Below are positions 1 to 8,533 of a stretch of DNA of 44,754 bases, in pieces (the first letter of the stretch is position 1; every line of letters starts with the position of its first letter). Source of the stretch: Bacteroides sp. (GTDB taxonomy: Bacteria > Bacteroidota > Bacteroidia > Bacteroidales > Bacteroidaceae). The notes under the pieces were generated by a model. The model did not search any database. It had not been told where the DNA came from and saw only the letters and a list, made by a program, of their open reading frames with translations. A program made the position numbers and the translations under genes. Location: positions 1 through 44,754 of the forward strand of contig DXWV01000098.1 in the NCBI GenBank assembly GCA_019416685.1, written 5' to 3'.

Positions 1-269
1 CGGATTCCCAGATGCGTAGCTTCATTGCCGTTTCGGGCAATTACGAAGAGCAGATTGTCTACCTCGACCCTATCGCCACCGCCTTACAGAAAGGCGATCG
101 TGTTCGTGTCATCGGTGGTATCTTCGAGGGTGTGGAAGGAGTTATCATCCGTGTCAAGGGAGATCGCCGCGTATCGGTTTGTATTCAAGGAGTCATGGCA
201 GTAGCTACCGCCTACGTCCATCCCTCCCTAATCGAACGCATTCTCGACTCCGATTCTCTTAAATCGTAA
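1..269 (+). CDS. upxY: UpxY-family capsule transcription antiterminator, 3' part only
   Basis: This is the C-terminal part of a NusG-like UpxY protein; the gene starts before the window. The reading frame is open from the first bases, so the ATG at 12 is internal. The visible part holds a KOW-type segment (KGDRVRVIGGIFEGVEG, then RVSVCIQGV), the usual C-terminal domain of NusG/RfaH relatives. UpxY proteins ride with RNA polymerase and prevent early termination in the long leader of their own capsule operon. The next gene, upxZ, and the capsule genes behind it fit this role. Any invertible promoter would lie upstream, outside the window. Confidence 0.9.
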   Translation, partial: DSQMRSFIAVSGNYEEQIVYLDPIATALQKGDRVRVIGGIFEGVEGVIIRVKGDRRVSVCIQGVMAVATAYVHPSLIERILDSDSLKS

Positions 270-337
270 TTTGTTAAATTGATTACTGCATCATTTTTCA
301 ATCGTAAATTGTAAATCGCAAAATTGTAAATAAATTC

Positions 338-820
338 ATGTTTCTACAATCACAAATTGATGCCCTGTGCCATATCACGCACGAGCTTCTCAACTTAGGT
401 TTCGATGGTAGTCCCCTTTATTCCGACCGTTTCTGTGAACTCAATGCTGCGGTATACCGTCAGTCCGAAGATCTCTATACCCGTCGCAGTTCCAATATCG
501 AAGAAGAAGCCCGGCTTTGTTATACTTTGCTTAGTGGTTTCCATGCCACCATTTACGACAATGGCAATAAGAATAAAAAGATCCAGGCGCTTCTTGACCG
601 TAGTTGGAAGGTGCTCGATCAACTTCCTGCTTCGCTATTGAAGTGCCAGCTTTTAGTTGCTTGCTATGCAGAGACTTTTGATGATGAATTGGCGAAAGAA
701 GCCCATGAAATAATCAATGGTTGGGAAGGTCGTGATTTGACTTTGGAAGAGCGGGAGGTTTTTGATTATCTGGAGAGTCTGGAGGATAATCCGTATCCGA
801 ACTGGGAAGAGGTGGAATAA
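338..820 (+). CDS. upxZ: UpxZ-family inhibitor of non-cognate UpxY antiterminators
   Basis: The 160-residue acidic protein starts MFLQSQIDALCHITHELLNL, typical of UpxZ. UpxZ proteins are encoded second in Bacteroides capsule loci and block the UpxY proteins of other capsule loci, so that one capsule dominates. Length and position directly after upxY match the family. The 68-bp gap from upxY holds imperfect copies of an AATCGTAAATTGTAAAT-like repeat. The identification rests on resemblance and position; no catalytic motif is expected. Confidence 0.88.
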   Translation: MFLQSQIDALCHITHELLNLGFDGSPLYSDRFCELNAAVYRQSEDLYTRRSSNIEEEARLCYTLLSGFHATIYDNGNKNKKIQALLDRSWKVLDQLPASLLKCQLLVACYAETFDDELAKEAHEIINGWEGRDLTLEEREVFDYLESLEDNPYPNWEEVE

Positions 821-949
821 CAGGCTACTTACTTGAATGATAAAGGTAGAATGTTGTTGAGGCCTCGCGACATACTATTTTCATTTTTACTTTGTAAAGC
901 AAAAGGTGGCTATATATGAAAAGAGTATTTACATTCAGATTTTACTTTT

Positions 950-2491
950 GTGTCAAATCTTTCTTCTAATAACAAGCGTATAGCTAAGAATACACTGTTC
1001 TTGTACGTCAGAATGTTGTTTCTGATGTTTATTTCATTATATACTTCAAGGGTGGTCTTGGACAAATTAGGTGTTGAAGACTTTGGTATATTCAATGTGG
1101 TAGGTGGTTTAGCTGCGATGTTCACTTTCTTTAGTTCGTCGTTATCTAATGCTACTCAGCGATTCTTAAATATTGAGTTGGGACAGAATAATTTGGATGG
1201 TGCAAAAAAAGTATTCAGTCAGTATTTTTTGTTTTATTGTATTATAGCAATATTTGTAATTGTGGCTGCTGAGACTATAGGGCTTTGGTTTGTATGGAAT
1301 AAGCTTGTTATTCCTCCTGATAGGGTTGTGGCAGCTGTATGTGTATATCAATTCACAGTACTTTCTTTGTGTATTACGTTGATTGGCATTGTATTCAATT
1401 CCGAGATTGTTGTTCACGAAAATATGCGCATCTACTCTTATGTAGGGATATTTGAGGGAGTGGCTAAGTTGGTAGTTGCTTTTTTGATAAGCGTATCACC
1501 TTTTGACCGATTAATTGTTTACGGATTGTTGCTGCTGATTACAACGTTGGCTGTTCAAGGTTATTATGCTTATTATGGATTGAAGCATTATGAGGAATGT
1601 CAGATTAGGTTTATTTGGGACAGACTCTTGTTGACGAAAACGTCTTCTATAGTAGGTTGGAATATAGTTTCAACAACTGTATATGCAGTGAATGATTCAG
1701 GTATCAATATTCTGTTGAATATCTTCTTTGGTCCTGCTGTGAATGCGGCTCGTGCAGTGTCTTATCAGGTAAGTAGTGCTGTCAATAGTTTTGCGATCAA
1801 TTTCTTTACTTCTGTTCGTCCTCAGATTTTTAAGTCATATGCCAGTGGAGAACGCGAATATTTGATTAAACTCTTTTTTAATAGTTCTAAATTCTCATTC
1901 ATGCTGCTTTGGATGTTATGTCTTCCTATTTTCTTTTCTATAGACACCATTCTTCATCTGTGGCTGACAGAAGTACCTGAATATGCCAATGTCTTTACTG
2001 TATGGATTTTAGGCTATTCGTTAATAACTGTGTTTAATAATCCGGTTTGGACTATTGCACTTGCAATAGGAGATTTGAAACGATACGTTCCTTATGAAAG
2101 CTGTGTGTCTCTTATGGTATTTCCACTTTCATATGTAGCTTTGAGATGTGGCTGTTCTCCAGTGATTGTTTTTGTCATTCTGTTTAGTATAAGGTGTTGT
2201 TATATATTAGTAGTACTGACCATTATTAATCGATATATTCATTTCTCGGGTTATAAATATCTTCAGAATGTCATCCTGCCTATAGCTAAGGTGGTTTTCG
2301 TATCTTTCCTTATTGCATTCGGATTGAGCAGGTTACTTCCCGATACATTACCATACACTATATTACTTATCTTTTTGATTGTTTCATCGGTTATCGCTAC
2401 TATCTGGATTTTTGGGATTACATATAGTCAAAGGAATTATATCGTTACATTTATAATATCAAAATTTACAAATAAAAATCAAGTATTATAG
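950..2491 (+). CDS. Wzx-type polysaccharide flippase
   Basis: This 513-residue protein has about a dozen hydrophobic segments across its length. It opens with a family-typical stretch (KNTLFLYVRMLFLMFISLYT, then SRVVLDKLGVEDFGIFNVVGG) found in oligosaccharide flippases of the MATE/MVF superfamily. It should move the lipid-linked repeat unit across the inner membrane for polymerisation by the Wzy-like protein at 8534. The start used is GTG; the ATG at 916 is in another frame and soon meets a stop. No clear ribosome binding site is visible, which is common in this group. It is the first structural gene of the capsule operon. Confidence 0.88.
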   Translation: MSNLSSNNKRIAKNTLFLYVRMLFLMFISLYTSRVVLDKLGVEDFGIFNVVGGLAAMFTFFSSSLSNATQRFLNIELGQNNLDGAKKVFSQYFLFYCIIAIFVIVAAETIGLWFVWNKLVIPPDRVVAAVCVYQFTVLSLCITLIGIVFNSEIVVHENMRIYSYVGIFEGVAKLVVAFLISVSPFDRLIVYGLLLLITTLAVQGYYAYYGLKHYEECQIRFIWDRLLLTKTSSIVGWNIVSTTVYAVNDSGINILLNIFFGPAVNAARAVSYQVSSAVNSFAINFFTSVRPQIFKSYASGEREYLIKLFFNSSKFSFMLLWMLCLPIFFSIDTILHLWLTEVPEYANVFTVWILGYSLITVFNNPVWTIALAIGDLKRYVPYESCVSLMVFPLSYVALRCGCSPVIVFVILFSIRCCYILVVLTIINRYIHFSGYKYLQNVILPIAKVVFVSFLIAFGLSRLLPDTLPYTILLIFLIVSSVIATIWIFGITYSQRNYIVTFIISKFTNKNQVL

Positions 2492-2510
2492 AAATAATCT
2501 TTTTACAAGT

Positions 2511-3248
2511 ATGAAAACTGTAGCAATAATTCCTGCTCGGTATAATTCGAGTAGATTTCCAGGAAAACCTTTGGTCGATATTTGTGGCAAACCTATGATT
2601 TGGTGGGTGTATAATCAGGTTAAGCAAGCTTCTCGTATTACAGAAGTAATGGTTGCCACTGATGATAAAAGAATATTTGAGACGTGTAGTGCTTATGCTA
2701 TTAATTGTGTTATGACCCGTTCTGACCATAGTACAAGCACAGAGCGGTTATATGAGGTTGCTCAAAATCTTGAAGCAGATTTATACGTTTGTATTAATGG
2801 TGATGAACCACTGATAGATCCGGAGTTAGTGAATGCAATTGTACCATTATACATACCTCAAAAGTCTTTTTTTGTAAGTAATCTTATGACAGAGATAAAA
2901 AATCCTGCAGAAGTTGTTGATTTTACTAATATTAAAGTTGTTACGGATACAGATTCAAATGCTCTTTTTATGTCAAGAGGTATAATACCATATCCAAAAT
3001 CTTCCATTGAATATAAATACTACAAACATGTCGGGGTTTTGGTTTACACATTAGAAGCTTTGAAATTTTTTAGTGAAACCTCTAAAGGGTATAATGAAAA
3101 GATAGAAGATATAAATGAGTTAAGGTTTATTGAACATGGAAAAAAAATAAAAATGGTTGAAGTTCAAGCTAACTCATTATCAGTTGATACTCCCAAAGAT
3201 TTGGCTAAAGTAGTTTCTATAATCAGAGAATCTTTAAAACATGAATAA
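2511..3248 (+). CDS. KdsB-like CMP-keto-sugar-acid cytidylyltransferase
   Basis: The 245-residue protein resembles 3-deoxy-manno-octulosonate cytidylyltransferase (KdsB), which activates Kdo with CTP to CMP-Kdo. The nucleotide-binding start IIPARYNSSRFPGKPL (R10, S13, R15, K19), the GDEPLI loop and the C-terminal pattern INELRFIEHG...VDTPKDL are all present. The loop before GDEPLI reads IN where KdsB usually has Q. It is the first gene of a tight block and overlaps the aldolase start by 8 bases (ATGAATAA). A capsule-linked copy besides the housekeeping kdsB suggests that the capsule holds Kdo or another CMP-activated 2-keto acid; the substrate cannot be read from sequence. Confidence 0.85.
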   Translation: MKTVAIIPARYNSSRFPGKPLVDICGKPMIWWVYNQVKQASRITEVMVATDDKRIFETCSAYAINCVMTRSDHSTSTERLYEVAQNLEADLYVCINGDEPLIDPELVNAIVPLYIPQKSFFVSNLMTEIKNPAEVVDFTNIKVVTDTDSNALFMSRGIIPYPKSSIEYKYYKHVGVLVYTLEALKFFSETSKGYNEKIEDINELRFIEHGKKIKMVEVQANSLSVDTPKDLAKVVSIIRESLKHE

Positions 3249-4815
3249 AATACAAATATTAGATTGTACCCTGCGTGATGGTGGGTATATTAATGATTTT
3301 CGTTTTGGTAAATTTGCTATTTCCAAAATAATTAATCAACTTGTTGTTGCCAATGTTGATATTATTGAGTGTGGTTTTTTAGAAGACTGTAACTACGATG
3401 AGAATTGCTCTATTTTTAACTATGTAGAAGAGATTCGACCTTTTCTTCCACAAGATCGAAAGAAATCTATGTTTGTAGCAATGGCGTGTTATGGTGAATA
3501 TTCTTTGGACAAGTTGTCCGTTTATGATGGAACTTCTATTGATGGAATCAGAATTACTTTTCACTATAATGAAGTTGAAGAAGCTTTGGAGTATTGTAGA
3601 CAGATAAATAAAAAGGGATATAAAGTTTTTGTGCAGCCGGTTGGTACTACCAGTTACACAGATATTCAACTGATAGAATTGATAGATAAAGTGAATAAAC
3701 TCCAACCTTATTCATTTTACTTGGTCGATACTTTGGGGCTGATGCAGCGGGAGGATATTCTAAGGATGTTTTATTTGGTTGATCATAATCTTAATTGGAA
3801 TATTCATATGGGATTCCATTCTCATAATAATTTGCAACTTTCATTTTCCAATTGTCAGGAATTTGTCCGTTTAGAGTCTGATCGTATCATCTCTTTGGAT
3901 TCTTCAGTTTATGGTATGGGGCGTGGTGCGGGAAATTTGAATACGGAATTAATAGCTAATTACTTGAATGAACACCAAGTACGTAAGTATGAGATAGAAC
4001 CTTTGTTGGAAATAGTCGATGAGTTTATTGTCCATATTAAAGCTAAGTATGAATGGGGATATTCGGTTCCGTATTATCTGGCTGCCATTAATGGCTGTCA
4101 TCCTACGTATGCTTCTTATTTAAGCAACAAACAGACCCTTCCGGTAAAATCTATAAGTTCGATTCTTCGTATGATAGCCCCTGAAAAACGTTCTTTGTTT
4201 GACCGGAAATTAGCAGAAGAGAAATATGTAGAGTTTCAATCCCGTGAAATAGATGATACGGCTGCAATAAAATTATTGAAAGGTGAATTGTTTGATAGAA
4301 ATGTGATGTTATTGGCTCCTGGAGTATCTTTGGATACGAATAAAGATATAATTCTCCGTACGATAAAAGAAGAAAATTGTCTTGTCGTTTCTATTAGTTT
4401 TGTTCCTGATTTTTTGGAACCAGACTATGTTTTTCTAAGTAATTTGAAACGCTATAATACAACTTTCAATCCGCTCAAAAAAGATATTAGGTTGATTCAG
4501 ACTTCTAATATAGACATAAAAGAAGACAATAAAATAATAGTAAACTATTCTAATTTACTAAATGAGGATGATTGGATTATAGATAATTCTTCCTTAATGT
4601 TTTTGAATTTGTTATTGAGGCTTTTTCCGAAACATGTTTATTTGGCAGGATTGGATGGGTATGTTCCTTATCATAAAAATTATTATATGGATCGTTTAGC
4701 ACTTCTGCAAGATGATGAAAGAATTGAACAACAAAATAGATCAATGAAGCAACGGGTCGTTGAGTTATCCGGTAGCTTGAATATTAGTTTTATAACTCCC
4801 TCTTTATATCAGTAA
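3241..4815 (+). CDS. DRE-TIM aldolase fused to a DUF115/sialyltransferase-like domain
   Basis: Residues 1 to about 300 form a DRE-TIM metallolyase barrel like 4-hydroxy-2-oxovalerate aldolase. The motif DCTLRDGGY (R12, D13) and the metal ligands in FHSHNNL (H193, H195) are present. Classical members of this aldolase family have His where this protein has Y16. Residues about 350-524 are a second domain that starts VMLLAPGVSL and contains LFPKHVYLAGLDGY, the layout seen in DUF115/MptE-like and GT42 sialyltransferase-like folds (my inference). At 524 residues it is far longer than a plain aldolase. It probably condenses or cleaves a pyruvate-type keto acid for the product activated by the preceding KdsB-like enzyme. 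The phosphatase starts 2 bases after its stop. Confidence 0.75.
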   Translation: MNKIQILDCTLRDGGYINDFRFGKFAISKIINQLVVANVDIIECGFLEDCNYDENCSIFNYVEEIRPFLPQDRKKSMFVAMACYGEYSLDKLSVYDGTSIDGIRITFHYNEVEEALEYCRQINKKGYKVFVQPVGTTSYTDIQLIELIDKVNKLQPYSFYLVDTLGLMQREDILRMFYLVDHNLNWNIHMGFHSHNNLQLSFSNCQEFVRLESDRIISLDSSVYGMGRGAGNLNTELIANYLNEHQVRKYEIEPLLEIVDEFIVHIKAKYEWGYSVPYYLAAINGCHPTYASYLSNKQTLPVKSISSILRMIAPEKRSLFDRKLAEEKYVEFQSREIDDTAAIKLLKGELFDRNVMLLAPGVSLDTNKDIILRTIKEENCLVVSISFVPDFLEPDYVFLSNLKRYNTTFNPLKKDIRLIQTSNIDIKEDNKIIVNYSNLLNEDDWIIDNSSLMFLNLLLRLFPKHVYLAGLDGYVPYHKNYYMDRLALLQDDERIEQQNRSMKQRVVELSGSLNISFITPSLYQ

Positions 4816-4817
4816 GA

Positions 4818-5498
4818 ATGGATATTTGTAGAGAACTTTATGCGGTCATACAGGAACACCTCGAGGAGATCCTCTCTTTACGCGGTACTCGGCAGTTAAA
4901 AGCAGATAATACATTTGTTTCCGAAGGAGACTTGTTATGCGAGACCTTACTCTTTCATCATTTGAAAGCTCATTTGACTAATTATTTTATTATTTCGGAA
5001 GAAACACCAGTATCTGATTTAAATTCTCTTTCCGATTATGAATATGTGATAACTATTGATCCTATTGACGGTACAGAGAATTTTGTTTCCGGATTGAAAG
5101 AATGGGGGATAGGAGTTTCTGTTTACCGACAAATGAGGCATTATCAGTCTATGATTGCTTTACCGGAATTAGACATTTGTTTATGTACAGGCGATGAAAT
5201 AACTCGTATGACAGATTCTAGAATATGTGGTTTATCTTCTTATATGACTTCTGGTGATTTTGTGGGTCTACCACCCAATAGTGAATATCGTATAATGGGT
5301 TGCTGTATGTATAATATGTACAATGTGATTCGTGGCTCTTACAGGCAATTTATACATTTGAAAGGTGCTTATTCGTGGGACATTCTCCCGGGGCTTAATT
5401 TGGCTTTAGAACATGGGCTCTCAGTATACTTAGATGGAGAAAAATATACGGGTGATTTTCTCTTACCCGGGTACAAATTTAATTTTGAAATTGATTAA
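4818..5498 (+). CDS. Inositol-monophosphatase-family sugar phosphatase
   Basis: This 226-residue protein shows the metal-binding signature of the FIG/IMPase superfamily: acidic E61-E62, DPIDGTENF (D81, D84, G85, T86) and a C-terminal SWD (D187). It is somewhat shorter than typical IMPases (about 260 residues). The start lies 2 bases after the aldolase stop, so the two are surely co-transcribed and perhaps translationally coupled. In Kdo synthesis a phosphatase acts between the condensing enzyme and the cytidylyltransferase; this one could fill that place in the block. A PAP phosphatase role is possible for this fold, but no sulfation gene is nearby. Confidence 0.82.
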   Translation: MDICRELYAVIQEHLEEILSLRGTRQLKADNTFVSEGDLLCETLLFHHLKAHLTNYFIISEETPVSDLNSLSDYEYVITIDPIDGTENFVSGLKEWGIGVSVYRQMRHYQSMIALPELDICLCTGDEITRMTDSRICGLSSYMTSGDFVGLPPNSEYRIMGCCMYNMYNVIRGSYRQFIHLKGAYSWDILPGLNLALEHGLSVYLDGEKYTGDFLLPGYKFNFEID

Positions 5499-5544
5499 AT
5501 TATAAGCCTGTTTTTCTTAATGAAAAATATATAATCTTATAACA

Positions 5545-6393
5545 ATGAATCTAAATAATCATCATATGAATATAGGAATCGCTTTAAGAGGGGTAAGAGC
5601 TAAGTTAATAAAGAGCTTCAGGGTTAATTGGTCGTTATTACTCTTCAATATGAGCAGTGCTGCTACTATTAATCGAGTAAAAGTAGAACGCTTGAAGAAT
5701 GCCTATAAAGGAAAGAGGATATTTATTGTCTGTAATGGTCCAAGTTTGATTGCTGCTGACCTTGATAAGATAGCTAGGAGTGGTGATTACTCGTTTGCAT
5801 CGAATAAAATTGATAAAATATTTAGTCAAACAACTTGGAGACCTACTTTTTATTGTGTTTCAGATGAGACATTTCAATTCTCTTTATTAGAAACGATGCA
5901 AAAGATACCGGCTAAAGTGAAGTTTTTTCGTACTGTTAGCTATATGACAACCCGTAGAGCTGGCGGAAACTGTGTGTATATCAATATGAATGGTGATCGT
6001 GCTTTATTGAACCATCCGCGTTTTGCCGAAGATTGTAGTAAGGTACTCTATGGGATTGCTACTGTGACTTATGCTATGCTGCAAATTGCTGTTCACATGG
6101 GTTTCCGTGAAATTTATATTATTGGCTGTGATAATTCTTATGGCAAGGAAGTAAAGAAGGACGGTACTATAGTGGATAATGGTACTGCTTCTTATTTTGC
6201 AGGAAGTGACGAGAAGGATAGGGCTACTGTAGCTGCTACATGGGAAATGAATGTAGCTTACAACTTTGCCCGTCGTTACGCTGATGAACATGGTATAAAG
6301 ATTTTTAATGCTACTCGGGGAGGGTATTTGGAGGCCTTTGAACGTATGGATTTTGATTTGCTCTTTGATAGTAAGAATCAAGATATAAAATAA
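5545..6393 (+). CDS. DUF115 / MptE-like protein, possible CMP-sugar glycosyltransferase
   Basis: The 282-residue protein carries KRIFIVCNGPSLIAADLDKI near residue 50 and HMGFREIYIIGCDNSYG in the C-terminal half, the two hallmarks of the DUF115 (MptE-like) family. The same layout occurs in GT42 sialyltransferases (NGPSL near the start, GYKEIYLSGID-like strand later) and in the Maf proteins that transfer nonulosonic acids to flagellin. There is no signal peptide, so it should be cytoplasmic. Its place just after the CMP-transferase, aldolase and phosphatase genes makes it a good candidate to transfer the resulting CMP-sugar. The pterin kinase role known for archaeal MptE is unlikely here. Confidence 0.7.
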   Translation: MNLNNHHMNIGIALRGVRAKLIKSFRVNWSLLLFNMSSAATINRVKVERLKNAYKGKRIFIVCNGPSLIAADLDKIARSGDYSFASNKIDKIFSQTTWRPTFYCVSDETFQFSLLETMQKIPAKVKFFRTVSYMTTRRAGGNCVYINMNGDRALLNHPRFAEDCSKVLYGIATVTYAMLQIAVHMGFREIYIIGCDNSYGKEVKKDGTIVDNGTASYFAGSDEKDRATVAATWEMNVAYNFARRYADEHGIKIFNATRGGYLEAFERMDFDLLFDSKNQDIK

Positions 6394-6802
6394 TCGTTTT
6401 CACATTTTATCCTTTACAGTTCTTGATATCCAAAACGAAATATATTATTACTTTGATTAAGAAAATAATGCTTGTCTTTGGCACACGTCCCAAAGCACTA
6501 TCTGTAGGTACAGTGAAACTGGTGGGAACTGATTTCGATAAGATTGTAAACGAGGAGTCTGTTTTACTTGATCTAACAAAGTGCGTTTGTTAGCTGTCAT
6601 ATTGTTTATAAAAGCGATTGATACCTAATCTTTTACTTACTACATCCCCCATCAGGTTTTCGTGTTGGGTGTTTTCTTGATACTCAGATTAACATTTAAT
6701 ATTTTCATAAATATCCTATTGATGCTGGCAGTAATTGTTGTCAGCTCTTTTATTTGGGGTATTGTATCTTAACGTTATAGTTTCTTTTAAAAATAGATAA
6801 GT
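6394..6802 (+). other. Intergenic stretch with gene remnants
   Basis: This 409-bp stretch holds the wecB remnant (6453-6593). After it, a frame at 6653-6772 could encode about 39 strongly hydrophobic residues (VFVLGVFLILRLTFNIF and onward) with no convincing start. It may be the C-terminal end of a lost membrane protein such as an initiating sugar transferase, but I cannot identify it. Nothing else is recognisable. Confidence 0.45.
6453..6593 (+). pseudogene. wecB: wecB (UDP-GlcNAc 2-epimerase) remnant with a large internal deletion
   Basis: A short frame reads IKKIMLVFGTRPKA and runs directly into LSVGTVKLVGTDFDKIVNEE before a TAG at 6591. The first part is the N-terminus of WecB and the second is its C-terminal end, so about 300 middle codons are missing. 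Both ends of a normal WecB contain an RP-E-A motif (GTRPEAIKM near the start, RPEA before the GTVKLVGT strand), and the join falls exactly there. The likely cause is recombination between these short repeats. The ATG at 6468 is the probable old start. The product cannot be an enzyme. Confidence 0.85.
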
Positions 6803-7531
6803 GTGATACCAAAGATAATTCATTATTGCTGGTTTGGCAGAGGTAAAATGCCAGAACTGGCATTGAAGTGTATTGAGTCTTGGAAGAAATATCTTCCGGA
6901 CTATGAGATTAAAGAGTGGAATGAGGATAATTTCGATCTGGATGCGTATCCTTATGCCCGTGAAGCATATGATAACCGGAAATTTGCCTTTGTAACTGAT
7001 ATTGTGCGTTTATATGTTTTATATCATGAAGGGGGTATTTATATGGATACGGATGTGGAGGTTTTAAAACCTTTGGATACATTTCTAAAGTATGATGCGG
7101 TGTCGGGGTTTGAGTCAAAAACTCAAATTTCAACAGGTTTAATGGCGTGTTGTGAGGGGCATCCTTTGTTTAAAGAATTATTGGATGAATATGAAGGTAT
7201 ACACTTCAAACAGACGGATGGAAGTCTGGATTTTACTACTAATGTAGTTCGTATTACTAATGCTTGTTTGAAATACGGTTTGGTTCCGAATAACCGGTTT
7301 CAGACGGTGAATGGTTTTACTCTTTTTCCGAAGGAATATTTTTGTCCAAAATCTTATGATGACGGGAAAATCTATCTAACGGAAAATACGGTTACTATAC
7401 ATCATTTCGCAGGCAGTTGGTTGACACCCAAACAAAAGCTTACAGAGAAGGCTGTAAGGATGATGGGTAATGATAACTTCGCGGCTATCGTCAATCTAAA
7501 AAAGAGATTGTTTTCACTTCTTGGTAAATAG
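6803..7531 (+). CDS. Glycosyltransferase family 32 (OCH1-like)
   Basis: The 242-residue protein starts IPKIIHYCWFGRGKMPELALK and contains FVTDIVRLYVLYHEGGIYMD followed by TDVEVLKPLD. These are the typical GT32 start and the DxD metal/nucleotide-sugar motif. GT32 enzymes in capsule loci add a hexose (often Man, Gal or a GlcNAc-type sugar) to the growing repeat unit at the cytoplasmic face of the membrane. The start is GTG at 6803; the conserved N-terminus begins right there. The gene restarts the operon after the decayed wecB segment, and the GT2 gene follows after 10 bases. Confidence 0.88.
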   Translation: MIPKIIHYCWFGRGKMPELALKCIESWKKYLPDYEIKEWNEDNFDLDAYPYAREAYDNRKFAFVTDIVRLYVLYHEGGIYMDTDVEVLKPLDTFLKYDAVSGFESKTQISTGLMACCEGHPLFKELLDEYEGIHFKQTDGSLDFTTNVVRITNACLKYGLVPNNRFQTVNGFTLFPKEYFCPKSYDDGKIYLTENTVTIHHFAGSWLTPKQKLTEKAVRMMGNDNFAAIVNLKKRLFSLLGK

Positions 7532-7541
7532 AGTTTAAGAT

Positions 7542-8504
7542 ATGATAGTAAATTCAGAACCTGTGTCTGTGTCCATTTTAGTACCTGTCTATAAGGTGGA
7601 AAAGTACATTGAGAAGTGTGCTGTGTCTTTATTTGAGCAGACTTACGATAATATAGAGTATGTATTTGTAGATGATTGTTCTCCAGATGGTAGTATAGAT
7701 ATTCTGAAACAAGTACTTTCCAGATATCCTCGAAGAAAGAAGCAGGTAAAATTGATTACTCATGAATTAAATAGAGGGCTTTCCAATGCTAGAAACACAG
7801 CTTTTTTAAACTCTACCGGAACATATATAATGCATGTAGATAGTGATGACTATATTGATACCAAAATGGTTGAGATTATGCTGAATGAGGCTGTAATGAA
7901 GGACGCTGATATGGTGGTTTGTGATTTTAATAGTGTGTTTGAACAGCATCTGGAAAGAGTGAATGTGAATGTCAGTAGTGATAAATTTCTGTATTTGTCA
8001 TCCTTGTTGCTCCGACGTACAACGATTAATATATGGGGACGTATTATTAAACGAGAGATTATTGAGAAAAACAATATATTGTCCATATCAGGTTTATATC
8101 ATGGTGAAGATTATGCTACTACTCCTCGCATCGTATATTACTCAAATATAATACTTAAATTAGGCAAACCGCTATATTATTATGTGCGTTCTGATGAGCA
8201 CTTGCATACACATTTTGTAAATGAAAAAGGAGTTAGTGACCTGATAAGAGCGAATCAGGTATTAATTGATTTTTTTGTATCTAAAGGTGTTGGTAATATG
8301 TTGCCTTTGGAGGAATCTAAAGCTATGAATAAAGTGAACTTGTTTTATTCAGTACCTTACTCTCTTTATGCAAGAGTAGCTGCATTGTATCCGGAATTGA
8401 ATCTTTTTTTATTGGATATCCCTTTGCATTATAAATATATTCTGTTTATATCTAAAATTAAAGCTTTTAGATTCTTGTATCTGTTTATTAGGCTTTTTCG
8501 TTGA
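7542..8504 (+). CDS. Glycosyltransferase family 2
   Basis: This 320-residue protein has the GT-A fold signature of family 2: VSILVPVYKVEKYIEKCAVS near the start, YVFVDDCSPDGS (first Asp motif), NRGLSNARN, and the metal-binding HVDSDDY. It should transfer one sugar of the capsule repeat unit from a nucleotide donor to the lipid-linked acceptor in the cytoplasm. The C-terminal part is hydrophobic and basic, which may hold it near the membrane. Donor and linkage cannot be read from the sequence. Confidence 0.9.
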   Translation: MIVNSEPVSVSILVPVYKVEKYIEKCAVSLFEQTYDNIEYVFVDDCSPDGSIDILKQVLSRYPRRKKQVKLITHELNRGLSNARNTAFLNSTGTYIMHVDSDDYIDTKMVEIMLNEAVMKDADMVVCDFNSVFEQHLERVNVNVSSDKFLYLSSLLLRRTTINIWGRIIKREIIEKNNILSISGLYHGEDYATTPRIVYYSNIILKLGKPLYYYVRSDEHLHTHFVNEKGVSDLIRANQVLIDFFVSKGVGNMLPLEESKAMNKVNLFYSVPYSLYARVAALYPELNLFLLDIPLHYKYILFISKIKAFRFLYLFIRLFR

Positions 8505-8533
8505 TACATTAGCTCATATTGGTTATAATAAAT

